Shown: piece after piece, positions 16,900 through 25,060 of the stretch
Layout of the letters: the number at the start of each line of letters is the position of its first letter
How positions within the stretch are numbered: position 1 is the stretch's first letter
NCBI GenBank assembly: GCA_023957115.1
Contig: JAMLHN010000032.1
Span: 1 to 46,326 of the forward strand
DNA: 46,326 bases
Source: Thermomicrobiales bacterium
GTDB lineage: Bacteria > Chloroflexota > Chloroflexia > Thermomicrobiales > UBA6265
Reading direction: 5' to 3'
Notes under the pieces: model-generated
Databases searched by the model: none
The model's input: the letters and a program-made list of their open reading frames with translations, nothing else
Told to the model about the DNA's origin: nothing
Position numbers and translations under genes: made by a program

Positions 16900-18330
16900 C
16901 TAGATTCCCGTCGTCGCTTCCACGGCGCCGTTTCGAACGGCAGCCTTGAGTTTCGCGTAGTCTCGTTCGGTTTGATCCGCGTATCGCTCGGCGAATTTCG
17001 TCAACGCGTTGGCGAAGACTTCGTTCTTGCCGATGTAGGAGGAAATCTGAATCGGATCACCCGTGCGGGCATGCGCGTGCGCGAGCAGTCCTCCGCACAA
17101 CGTTGCGTAGACTTCCATCAGCCGGGCATCGAGGCGGGATACCTCGATCGAGCCTTTCATGTCTTTCAACTGGCGAATGTAGAATTCACGGCCGCTTGGC
17201 AGCCGAATCCACCCCAGGAACATATCCGACGCCGATTGGACAAACTGCTGTCCGGTGACGATACGCTGCGCCTGATTTGCGTATCGTGACGGAGGGAGAT
17301 AGGAGGCCAGGACTGAGGGACCAGCCTGCTTGAGCTGCAGGAAGAGTGGATCGTTCACGTCGCGGCCTGTCAGGGCGACGGCATAGCAATAGGTCCCAAC
17401 ACTACCCACGCCGACGACCCGCCGGGCCGCGTCCGAAAACTGAAATCGATCGATCAGCTCGCGATGATGGTCCGACAGCGAACGGAGGTAACGACGAAAC
17501 ACCGGCTGCACGTATGTCTCGATTTCCTGCTCGGTGAGGCGCTCGACCAATGGCGGGTCCTCGACAATCCGGAGCATTTCCCCATCTTTTTCGGCGATTC
17601 GGCGAGCGACCTGATGGTGGACCTTTCGCCGTGCTTTCTTCGCGGTCTTGCCGAGCAAGCGCGCTTCCCGTGCGCTCAGAAATTCGAAGATATGCTCGAC
17701 GGTCGGAAAGCGATACCAGACTTCGAGATTGGTTAGTTCCGCGTACTCTGCCATTCTCGACTGATACTCGCGCACGGCACTGTATGCCGCAGCCTGACAC
17801 GCCGCCTTCGAGTGCCCGTTCTCGCGGCCCGCTACGACGACACTGGCGGCAAGTCGCTTGATGTCCCATTCCCACGGGCCGGGCAGCGTTTCGTCGAAAT
17901 CGTTGATGTCGAAGATCAGCTGCCGTTCGGGCGACGCATAGAACCCAAAATTCGAAATATGGGCGTCACCGCAGAGTTGGGCAGCTATCCGAGAGTAGGG
18001 AACCGTTGCGAGGTCGTCCGCCATGACGACGGCCGACCCCCGCAGAAACGCGAACGGGGACTCGAGCATGCGGCCGTAGCGAATGGGGACCAGTTCAGGA
18101 ATGCGGTCGGCATCCTGCGCGCGCAGCAGCTCGACAGGGTCTGGGCGAGTTGGACTGGGCGTCCACTTCTTGTGATCCTGCCGCGGCACCCGCCCCCGGG
18201 CAATACGCCCTAACTCGCGACGTTCTGCAACGCTCAGAATCGGCCGGAGCCCCGACGCGGATTGACGGGCCTGTAAGGACGCTGACGGTACTGGCTCCTC
18301 GAGCTGAGCCTCCTGGGTTCGCGATGACAT
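16900..18330 (-). CDS. DUF2252 protein (kinase-like fold, function unknown)
   Basis: A 476-residue DUF2252 protein. Clear family blocks are IRYGRMLESPFAFLRGSA, QLCGDAHISNFGFYASPE, FDINDFDETLPGPWEWD and IKRLAASVVVAGREN. The GDAHxxNFG and NDFDE segments resemble the catalytic HxDxxxxN and DxD motifs of aminoglycoside-phosphotransferase-like kinases, but no substrate is established. ATG 18330 has GGGAG ten bases upstream; earlier in-frame ATGs at 18354 and 18399 have no better site. It is a single-gene unit with a weaker DosR-like palindrome about 400 bases upstream. Confidence 0.85.
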   Translation of the reverse strand: MSSRTQEAQLEEPVPSASLQARQSASGLRPILSVAERRELGRIARGRVPRQDHKKWTPSPTRPDPVELLRAQDADRIPELVPIRYGRMLESPFAFLRGSAVVMADDLATVPYSRIAAQLCGDAHISNFGFYASPERQLIFDINDFDETLPGPWEWDIKRLAASVVVAGRENGHSKAACQAAAYSAVREYQSRMAEYAELTNLEVWYRFPTVEHIFEFLSAREARLLGKTAKKARRKVHHQVARRIAEKDGEMLRIVEDPPLVERLTEQEIETYVQPVFRRYLRSLSDHHRELIDRFQFSDAARRVVGVGSVGTYCYAVALTGRDVNDPLFLQLKQAGPSVLASYLPPSRYANQAQRIVTGQQFVQSASDMFLGWIRLPSGREFYIRQLKDMKGSIEVSRLDARLMEVYATLCGGLLAHAHARTGDPIQISSYIGKNEVFANALTKFAERYADQTERDYAKLKAAVRNGAVEATTGI

Positions 18331-18735
18331 CGACCAATATCTCCCTAAGCTGAACATACTCAATCGAACGCGAGCCGACTCCGAAAACGCGTTCCTCAAG
18401 ATGCCCTCGATCAGCGTGGGAGTCCGACTCTACCGAGTCTGTGCCATCTCCGTTGGAACCAATGAGAAATCGAGTCCGTGGCACATGCTCGCTCACTTCT
18501 CACTCAGCGGCAGCCGCATCATCGAGGCAGACCCGCCAGACATACGAGGTGGAGCAGCAGCCGCGCCGCGCACTTTTTCACCCCCGGCCAGGCATCGAAT
18601 GTCAACGCGGCTCGGCTGCATCCTGTTCCAGAACGTCTCCTCTTTTTTCTCTGTCGTCGCTCGATGTCCTGCCGACTGACCGGCGCGGCAACCCAGGATC
18701 ATCTCGCGGGGTGAACCAGATGGTTGCCGCATTGC

Positions 18736-18751
18736 CGGGCCATTCGGGCCG
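18736..18751 (-). promoter_or_regulatory. DosR-like palindrome 2 (imperfect)
   Basis: CGGGCC-ATTC-GGGCCG; relative to the perfect copy at 24855 the right arm has mismatches. It is upstream of the DUF2252 gene by about 400 bases and just downstream of the ATPase gene. The rest of the gap 18331-18758 shows no gene. This is the weakest of the four copies. Confidence 0.3.
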
Positions 18752-18758
18752 ACGCCCA

Positions 18759-21476
18759 CTAAGCGCTTGTTGTGTTCCGGCGCCGGAGCGCCTTGTCCGC
18801 CTCGACGACCACCACTACGATCAGGGCAAGCCCGACCGAAATGAGCCACTCGCGCCCAGTCAGCGACTTCGTCATCAGCAGACGCTGCAGCAACGACGTT
18901 TCGACCGAGAGTACGGTGATGATAGCGCCGACGGCGAGGATCTTCAGCGAGTCAGTCATCGGTCCGGAGAAACCTGACTCGGGATCGTGCCGCATGCAGA
19001 AGCCACCCGCAAGAAGTCCCAGCGCCATCACGACGAACGCCATCGTTACCGGAGTGCTTGCAACATCGACTGACATCTCCCCGGGCCCAATGTAGAGCGC
19101 TGCCAATGTTGTCGCGGCGACCGTAATACCACCGATCAGCCAGATTCGAATCGCCGTGCGATTGGCGATCGGTATGTTGGGATCGCGCGGCGGGTTGGTC
19201 ATCAGCGTTGCGGAAGCCGGCTCTTTCAAAATCATCAGAATGGGGAACGACACAATGAAGAAGTTCTGGAAGAGGACCATCAACGGTGTTAGTGGAACCC
19301 CCTGATTGATGTTGAAGATGGCGGCAATCAGGAAGAGCAGCACCAGGGAGATCAACGACGCCATCTGGAAGCGCACGTAGGAGACGATACGCCCGTAGAT
19401 GCCTCGCCCGATTCTGATCGCCGCAATGAGCGTGTCGAAGTTGTCGTCGGTGAGGATCATGCGTGCGGCTTGTTTGGTCACCTCACTGCCCGATCCCATG
19501 GCAACACCGATATCGGCTTGCTTCAACGCTGCCGCATCGTTCACCGCATCTCCGGTCATTGCGACGATGCTGCCATCCTGCTGCATCAACTTCGCAATGC
19601 GGAGCTTGTCTTCCGGGGTAACGCGCCCAAAGACATGGAGATTCGGCAGTGCCTTGAGCAGCTCGTCATCCGACATCGCCTGGATCTCGCTGCCGCTAAT
19701 GGCTCCCGGACCAAGGTCGAGCTCGGCGCCAATGGCCGCCGCCGTGACCGCATGGTCACCGGTGATCATGCGAACGTCGATACCGGCTTCGTGCGCCACC
19801 CGTACCGCGGTAATTGCTTCGGGGCGCAACGGATCCAGGATACCGACAGCGCCGGTCAGCGTGAGGTCCTCGACAAAGGACATGGGGTCGTCTTTGACCT
19901 CGGCATCGCGACCGTCCAGCGTCCGATAGCCGAAGGCCAGAACGCGAAGGCCCTTTTCGGAGAGCTCCTGGTTGACGCCGAGCATCCGCGCGCGGGCGTC
20001 GGCATCGATTTTGTATGGCTGAGAGTCGGGGCCCAACGCATAACTGCATCGGGATAGAACGATGTCGGGTGCTCCTTTGACCAGCTCTACCAGTTGCGGT
20101 CGTCCATCGACCTGGACGGTATGGAACGTCGCCATGAACTTGTAATCAGAGTCGAACGGAACCTCTGCCACGCGCGGGTACGCTCGCCTGGTCTCTTCGG
20201 CATCGACCCCAACCTTGGCCGCAAGAACGACCAAAGCGGCCTCGGTCGGATCGCCGAGCACGGAGCCATCGTCGCCCACAACGGCGTCGCTCGCGAGCGT
20301 CAGCCCAAGGGCAAGCTTGGTCAGGTCGGGTGCCGGCGTACCGGCCGCCGAAAGAATGGCTCCCTGCTTGGCATAGCCTTCACCCTGAACCGTGAATCGC
20401 TGGGACCCGTGGATCAGCGTGCGCACCGTCATCGCGTTCATGGTGAGCGTGCCGGTTTTGTCAGAGTTGATCGCGCTGGTGGTGCCCAGCGTCTCGACAT
20501 CCGACAGGTTCTTGATGATCGCATTGGCATCGGCGAGCTGACGTGCTCCGTGCGAAAGGATCATCTGAACGAACGTGGGCATACCGGTCGGGATGGCCGA
20601 GATCGCCATCGAGATTCCCAGCAACAGAACCGTCTGGAAGTCGTTTCCGCGGACGAGACCGAGAATGACGATGACCGCAACCGCGGCCCAGGCGATGATT
20701 CCAAGCAGTTTCGTGAGCTGCGCAAGCTCCTTTTGGAGGGGAGAGGGGACCGGTTCGACGGCAGAGAGCATGGTGGCAATCTTGCCCATCTGCGTGTTCA
20801 TGCCGGTCTCGGTAACCACCATCGTGGCGGTGCCGCGGGTCACCGAGGTGTTTTGGAAGAGCATGTTGGCGCGATCACCAACCTGGACATCCACCGCCTC
20901 TATGGTGGCCGGCGTCTTCTCGATCGCCACACTTTCGCCGGTGAGCGCCGCTTCCTGCGTTTCCAGCGTTGCCGACCGTATCAGCCTCCCGTCCGCCGGA
21001 ATCAGATCTCCAGCTTCGACCTGGACGATGTCACCCGGAACCAGCTCCGGCGCGGGAATTTGCGTAAGCGTCCCGTCGCGGAGCACCCGACTACTCGGAA
21101 TCTGCATCCGGGACAATGCGTCGACGCTCGCCTGCGCGGCCAGCTCCTGTCGAGCGCCGATGAAGACATTGAGGATCACCAGGATCCCAACCAGGATACC
21201 GACCGGATACTCACCGATGACGAAGCTTGCGATCGAAACGATCACGAGCATGATGTTCATTGGGTCTTTGAGCTGCTTGAGTGCGACTTTCCAAACTGAC
21301 GCCTTCGCTTCAGCAGCAATCTCGTTGGGTCCGTAAGTCCCAATGCGTTGCTTGGCTTCTGCGCTCGTCAGGCCAGACTCAACGCTTGAGTTCAGCTTGG
21401 CAATCGCCTCGTTGGTGTCGAGCGCGTACCAGGCAATGTCACTCACAGATTTCGGTTGACTTGCACCGTTTTCCAC
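18759..21476 (-). CDS. Divergent P2-like P-type ATPase, ion unknown
   Basis: A 905-residue P-type ATPase with cation-ATPase N-terminal domain, actuator loop LTGES (178-182), phosphorylation site DKTGTLT (D339), nucleotide domain and hinge TGDAVNDAAA (641-650). About ten membrane segments are predicted. The overall order is that of SERCA-like pumps, but M4 reads AIPTGMP where Ca2+ pumps have AIPEGLP; M5 lacks the Asn/Glu pair; M6 reads QNFFIVSFPILMI without the Asp of NxxTD. The hinge also differs from TGDGVNDAPAL. ATP-driven transport is likely, but Ca2+ is not supported. GTG start at 21476 follows a GGGGGGAAG site; it begins 36 bases after PPK2. Confidence 0.85.
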   Translation of the reverse strand: MENGASQPKSVSDIAWYALDTNEAIAKLNSSVESGLTSAEAKQRIGTYGPNEIAAEAKASVWKVALKQLKDPMNIMLVIVSIASFVIGEYPVGILVGILVILNVFIGARQELAAQASVDALSRMQIPSSRVLRDGTLTQIPAPELVPGDIVQVEAGDLIPADGRLIRSATLETQEAALTGESVAIEKTPATIEAVDVQVGDRANMLFQNTSVTRGTATMVVTETGMNTQMGKIATMLSAVEPVPSPLQKELAQLTKLLGIIAWAAVAVIVILGLVRGNDFQTVLLLGISMAISAIPTGMPTFVQMILSHGARQLADANAIIKNLSDVETLGTTSAINSDKTGTLTMNAMTVRTLIHGSQRFTVQGEGYAKQGAILSAAGTPAPDLTKLALGLTLASDAVVGDDGSVLGDPTEAALVVLAAKVGVDAEETRRAYPRVAEVPFDSDYKFMATFHTVQVDGRPQLVELVKGAPDIVLSRCSYALGPDSQPYKIDADARARMLGVNQELSEKGLRVLAFGYRTLDGRDAEVKDDPMSFVEDLTLTGAVGILDPLRPEAITAVRVAHEAGIDVRMITGDHAVTAAAIGAELDLGPGAISGSEIQAMSDDELLKALPNLHVFGRVTPEDKLRIAKLMQQDGSIVAMTGDAVNDAAALKQADIGVAMGSGSEVTKQAARMILTDDNFDTLIAAIRIGRGIYGRIVSYVRFQMASLISLVLLFLIAAIFNINQGVPLTPLMVLFQNFFIVSFPILMILKEPASATLMTNPPRDPNIPIANRTAIRIWLIGGITVAATTLAALYIGPGEMSVDVASTPVTMAFVVMALGLLAGGFCMRHDPESGFSGPMTDSLKILAVGAIITVLSVETSLLQRLLMTKSLTGREWLISVGLALIVVVVVEADKALRRRNTTSA

Positions 21477-21512
21477 CGCTTCCCCCCTTGGGATTCGAAT
21501 CCACCGCTCGAC

Positions 21513-22364
21513 CTAGAACGACGAGGGCACCCAATTCGCATCGACCAACGTGTCGTCGTATGCGTCGCTGACATCCCGCTTGGGCAGGCGAATTCTGGAC
21601 GCCTTCACGGGTTCGTAGGGGACCTGCTGCAGCAGATGGGCGATGATGTTGAGGCGCCCACGGCGTTTGACCTCGTTGTTGCCGACAAACCACTGTGCTC
21701 GCGGCATGGACGTTCTTCTGAGCATTTCATCTCGGGCGCGAGAATACTCATACCACCGGCTGTAGGATTTCAGATCCATGGGGGAGAGCTTCCAGATCTT
21801 GCGCGGATCGTCGATCCGGCTCTGGAGCCGCTTCGTCTGCTCGTCCTGGCTGATCTCGAGCCAGTATTTGATCAGAATGATCCCCGACTCGACCATGGCG
21901 CGCTCGATCGCCGGCACGAAGGTGAGGAATTCCTCGACCTCGGTTTCCGTACAGAAGCCCATCACCCGCTCGACGCCGGCGCGGTTATACCAGCTTCGAT
22001 CGAAGATCACGATCTCGCCCGCGGCGGGAAGATGGGGCAGATATCGCTGGGTGTACAACTGAGACTTTTCGCGATCGGTCGGCGCAGGAAGCGCAACGAC
22101 TCGGCAGACTCGTGGATTGAGCCGCTGGGTAATCGCCTTGATCACGCCGCCCTTTCCGGCAGTGTCTCGTCCCTCGAAAACGATGCAGACTTTTGCCCCA
22201 GTGGCGCGTACCCATTCCTGCATCGCCACCAGTTCTCCCTGGAGGACTTTCAGATGGGCCAGATACTCCTTATTGGACATCTTTTGCATAGCCGTCGGGC
22301 CCTGGACACGTTGGGCTGGAGTCTCGAATGTTTGCGACTTCTGTTTCTTCTTTTTCTTGCTCAT
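21513..22364 (-). CDS. ppk2: Polyphosphate kinase 2 (PPK2)
   Basis: PPK2 enzymes move phosphate between polyphosphate and nucleotides, mainly making nucleoside di- or triphosphates from polyphosphate. The 283-residue protein has Walker A EGRDTAGKGG (64-73), the lid/Walker B region FDRSWYNRAGVERVMGF (from 121) and RAQWFVGNNEVKRRGRLN, all standard; length fits class I (single-domain). The N-terminus is very lysine-rich (MSKKKKKQK). Whether it prefers ADP, GDP or AMP cannot be decided by eye. It is the middle gene of HTH-PPK2-ATPase, so polyphosphate-derived nucleotides may support the pump when respiration stops (inference). Confidence 0.93.
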   Translation of the reverse strand: MSKKKKKQKSQTFETPAQRVQGPTAMQKMSNKEYLAHLKVLQGELVAMQEWVRATGAKVCIVFEGRDTAGKGGVIKAITQRLNPRVCRVVALPAPTDREKSQLYTQRYLPHLPAAGEIVIFDRSWYNRAGVERVMGFCTETEVEEFLTFVPAIERAMVESGIILIKYWLEISQDEQTKRLQSRIDDPRKIWKLSPMDLKSYSRWYEYSRARDEMLRRTSMPRAQWFVGNNEVKRRGRLNIIAHLLQQVPYEPVKASRIRLPKRDVSDAYDDTLVDANWVPSSF

Positions 22365-22440
22365 TGTTCCCTCCCCGGATTCGTGATTTTCAATCCTGCG
22401 TTGGACACATCGCGGCGTTGGTGTTTGGTCAAACGACAGC

Positions 22441-22818
22441 CTACTGTTGCGCGCGTTTTCGGGATGTTTCGACTGATTGCCGCCTTCGAATTCGGTTGTC
22501 GGCCTGAGCGTGAGACATCGCGCGACGTTTTCCAGGCGCTCGTTGGCGAGTCACGGCGGCGGCGGCAGTTACGGTGGGATCTCCCGCGATGAGGAGGGCT
22601 TCGATATCTCGGCGAATCGTGGACGGTGAAACTCCAAGCCAATAGGCGATGCGCACGATCGTCCCATAGCGAAGACCTTCTTCTTCGATGAGCATCGAAA
22701 CGCGCCTTCGTCGCTGCGAAGGACTGAGGGGAAGCGCCAGGGGGGCACTATTGCCATACAGACGAACGCGCTCATCGCGAACCGGGGCTTGATCTGTTGT
22801 CTTTTGTGTCCGGATCAT
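22441..22818 (-). CDS. Small helix-turn-helix DNA-binding protein
   Basis: A 125-residue basic protein. The middle, from SPSQRRRRVSMLIEEEG to YWLGVSPSTIRRDIEALL, reads as a DeoR/winged-helix type HTH, in which GVSPSTIRRDIEAL is the recognition helix. The C-terminal 35 residues are Arg/Ala-rich and probably disordered. It has no effector domain. The start is uncertain: ATG at 22818 (used) has no clear ribosome site, and an in-frame ATG at 22863 would add 15 residues. It is followed after 76 bases by ppk2 and preceded by a DosR-like palindrome, so it may be a local regulator of the operon. Confidence 0.6.
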   Translation of the reverse strand: MIRTQKTTDQAPVRDERVRLYGNSAPLALPLSPSQRRRRVSMLIEEEGLRYGTIVRIAYWLGVSPSTIRRDIEALLIAGDPTVTAAAAVTRQRAPGKRRAMSHAQADNRIRRRQSVETSRKRAQQ

Positions 22819-22934
22819 GCTAAGAGAATTGCCTATCCACAGTCTGTAACATTCTGAAATCAATCACAGCCGCTTTCGGCTGCATAGCTGGCACACCTGG
22901 CCCTAAAAATACCGTGCCAATCGCTGAAATTTCG

Positions 22935-22950
22935 TGGGCCGTTCGGTCCA
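22935..22950 (-). promoter_or_regulatory. DosR-like palindrome 3
   Basis: TGGGCC-GTTC-GGTCCA followed by ATTCTGG. One base departs from perfect symmetry. It lies about 117 bases upstream of the HTH gene that heads the HTH-PPK2-ATPase operon (or 72 if the longer start is used). Confidence 0.5.
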
Positions 22951-23046
22951 ATTCTGGAGCGTTCGCGTCGCTTTTTTGGCCCGTGATCGGATACCGAAAT
23001 CCGCTCCGACGTATTGGGCTTGCCGCGTGCTGCGGAGCGGCCTGGT

Positions 23047-24711
23047 TCATGGACGGAGAAGGAGATACGCCGCGGCTGCGGCCGTGATCGCGACGATACC
23101 CAGGAGGGGCGCCCCAAACCGGGCAAACGAGGCGTTCGTGTACCCGCCTGGGCGCATGACCATCATGTTCGACTGGTGGCTGAACGGATTGATCAAGGTA
23201 AACGAGATGCACGTGCCGATCGTCGCCAGAACGATGATTGGGTCGACGACGAGCTCAGCGGCAAGTCCGATACCAACTGGCGTTAATATGGCGGCAGCCG
23301 CGGAATTCGTGATCAGGTTGGTCATGAGCGCTGTCGCGATGACCAGCACAACCACGATACCCAGCACGCTTCCCCCAGAGAGCCGTTCGATTCCTTGTGC
23401 GATTTCCTGTGCCAGCCCGCTGCTCACCACGACTGCGCCCAATCCAACCGAGCCCGCGAGCACTCCCAGAATATTCCAATCGAGGGCCCGCGCGGCCGAT
23501 GAAGGAGAGAGTGTTCTGGTCAGGACCATCAGCACCGCGCCGCTGACGGCTGCCAGCTCCACGGCAACGAACCCGAACGATGCCGCTACGACAACGAGCG
23601 CGAGGATCCCGACGGCGGTCCAGGTCTTTTCGGGTTGGGGAGAGCGGCTGGCAGCATCTCGCCAAAGGGCCACGGCTCCGCTGCTCTCGACGACGTTCAC
23701 GCTTTCGCCTGTGACGAACAGGATCTCTCCTGGAGACACCGAGGCATGGCTCAGATGACCGTGGGTGCGGGCGGCGACGACGCGAATGTTGTCGTGCTCC
23801 TCGATATCACTCACATTGCCATGGACGCCGGAGCCGATCGAGATGGCATACAGCCTCTGCGGCGCAAGGCCGAACAGCGGATTTTTCCAAAGTGACGTGA
23901 CGCCCTCCTCGGTAGCCCGAAAGATCAACCGGTCGCCTTCGGCGATCACCGAATCCAGCGCAACCCCCTGTTCGGCCCGATCGATTCCCGTCAGCTCGAA
24001 CTCCTTCGTGGACGCAATTCCGAGCGCCTCGGCCTGCCTGCCTGCCACGATCGCGTGCGGAGCGACCAAAAATTCGACGCTCCATTCCAATGCGGTTGTC
24101 GACGTCGAGTCGGACTCTTTCGAGCGCAGGAGCGGAGCCATCAGGTAGATGGCCACCGCTCCCACGAGCGCGACCGGCAATGCAACGGGAGCGAACGACA
24201 GCATGTTCATGCTGACGCCGGATTGCGCGGCGATACCGGCGATGACGAGGTTCGAGCTGGTCCCGATGAGCGTGACCGATCCGAACAGGGTCGTCACGTG
24301 AGCGATGGGGAGGAGGACCTGTCGCATCGGCACCCCTCGCTTCTGCTCCAGATCCCGTGTAGCCGGAATCAGCATCGCGACGATGGGTGTGGTGTTCATA
24401 AGCGCCGATGCAACCCCAACCGGCAGAATCAAGCGGCGAAGCGCCTGCTGCGGTCCCTCGACACTCGACAGCAACCACCAGGCCGTACGAGAGATAACGC
24501 CGGTTTGCACCACCCCTTTCGCTATGACGAGCATCGCCGCGACGGTAATGACGCCGCCGTTACTCAATCCACTGGAAAGTTCCTGAACGGTGGCGACCTT
24601 TGCTAAACCCGCAATTGAGAGCCCAGCCGCCAGCGCCAGCACTGGCGGAATCTTGCCGGATGCCATGGCGATGAGCGTAACGATGACGATAACCGCCGCG
24701 AGATACATCAT
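23047..24711 (-). CDS. SLC13/DASS-family transporter with RCK_C-like domains
   Basis: A 554-residue membrane protein of the divalent anion:Na+ symporter superfamily. Two homologous membrane halves are visible: MNTTPIVAMLIPATRD with GTSSNLVIAG in the first and NLITNSAAAAILTPVG with NPFSHQSNMMVMRPGGY in the second, the usual SNT-type substrate motifs. The central soluble part (about 210-350) contains two RCK_C/TrkA-C-like stretches (VIAEGDRLIFRATEEGV and SPGEILFVTGESVNVVE). Such proteins carry sulfate, dicarboxylates or other anions; the substrate is not known here. No ribosome binding site is evident before the ATG. A perfect DosR-like palindrome lies 144 bases upstream. Confidence 0.85.
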   Translation of the reverse strand: MMYLAAVIVIVTLIAMASGKIPPVLALAAGLSIAGLAKVATVQELSSGLSNGGVITVAAMLVIAKGVVQTGVISRTAWWLLSSVEGPQQALRRLILPVGVASALMNTTPIVAMLIPATRDLEQKRGVPMRQVLLPIAHVTTLFGSVTLIGTSSNLVIAGIAAQSGVSMNMLSFAPVALPVALVGAVAIYLMAPLLRSKESDSTSTTALEWSVEFLVAPHAIVAGRQAEALGIASTKEFELTGIDRAEQGVALDSVIAEGDRLIFRATEEGVTSLWKNPLFGLAPQRLYAISIGSGVHGNVSDIEEHDNIRVVAARTHGHLSHASVSPGEILFVTGESVNVVESSGAVALWRDAASRSPQPEKTWTAVGILALVVVAASFGFVAVELAAVSGAVLMVLTRTLSPSSAARALDWNILGVLAGSVGLGAVVVSSGLAQEIAQGIERLSGGSVLGIVVVLVIATALMTNLITNSAAAAILTPVGIGLAAELVVDPIIVLATIGTCISFTLINPFSHQSNMMVMRPGGYTNASFARFGAPLLGIVAITAAAAAYLLLRP

Positions 24712-24854
24712 TGAAGGAGGGCCTCACTTCCAACTACGGCCACTGAACTCCGAACCTATGAGGATGCAACCCGATATTGGCCACAGCGACGCCCGAGCCC
24801 AGGTGGATGGGACATTCCAGTCACCAAAGGTATCGGGTTGGCATTGCCATGACG

Positions 24855-24870
24855 TGGGCCGTTCGGCCCA
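24855..24870 (-). promoter_or_regulatory. DosR-like palindrome 4 (perfect arms)
   Basis: TGGGCC-GTTC-GGCCCA; the inner GGGCCG-TT-CGGCCC is a perfect 14-base palindrome with the same arm and spacer lengths as the DosR/DevR box GGGACT-WW-AGTCCC. It is upstream of the SLC13-like gene. The rest of the gap 24712-25060 holds no supported gene. Confidence 0.55.
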
Positions 24871-25060
24871 TTTCCTCAACGTGTGGGATGTGGTCAAGGC
24901 AAACCATGGACGAGGAGTTGGAAGCGAGTGCTTGAGCGTCAGAGCGCATCGCGATTGATCGCCAATTGATGGCGCTCCGGAGCGGGAGCGTCGCCATGGA
25001 TGGCTATGCTACGGAACATTCGGACCGTGTTTCGATCCAGAAGATGACCAGAGGCGTTTC

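Noticed and set aside
20094..21299. 401-codon open frame antisense to the P-type ATPase
   Set aside because: Low-complexity Arg/His/Asp-rich translation, no ribosome site, fully inside a recognised gene.
22831..22842. CTATCCACAG resembling a DnaA box
   Set aside because: A single near-match with no AT-rich region or further boxes.
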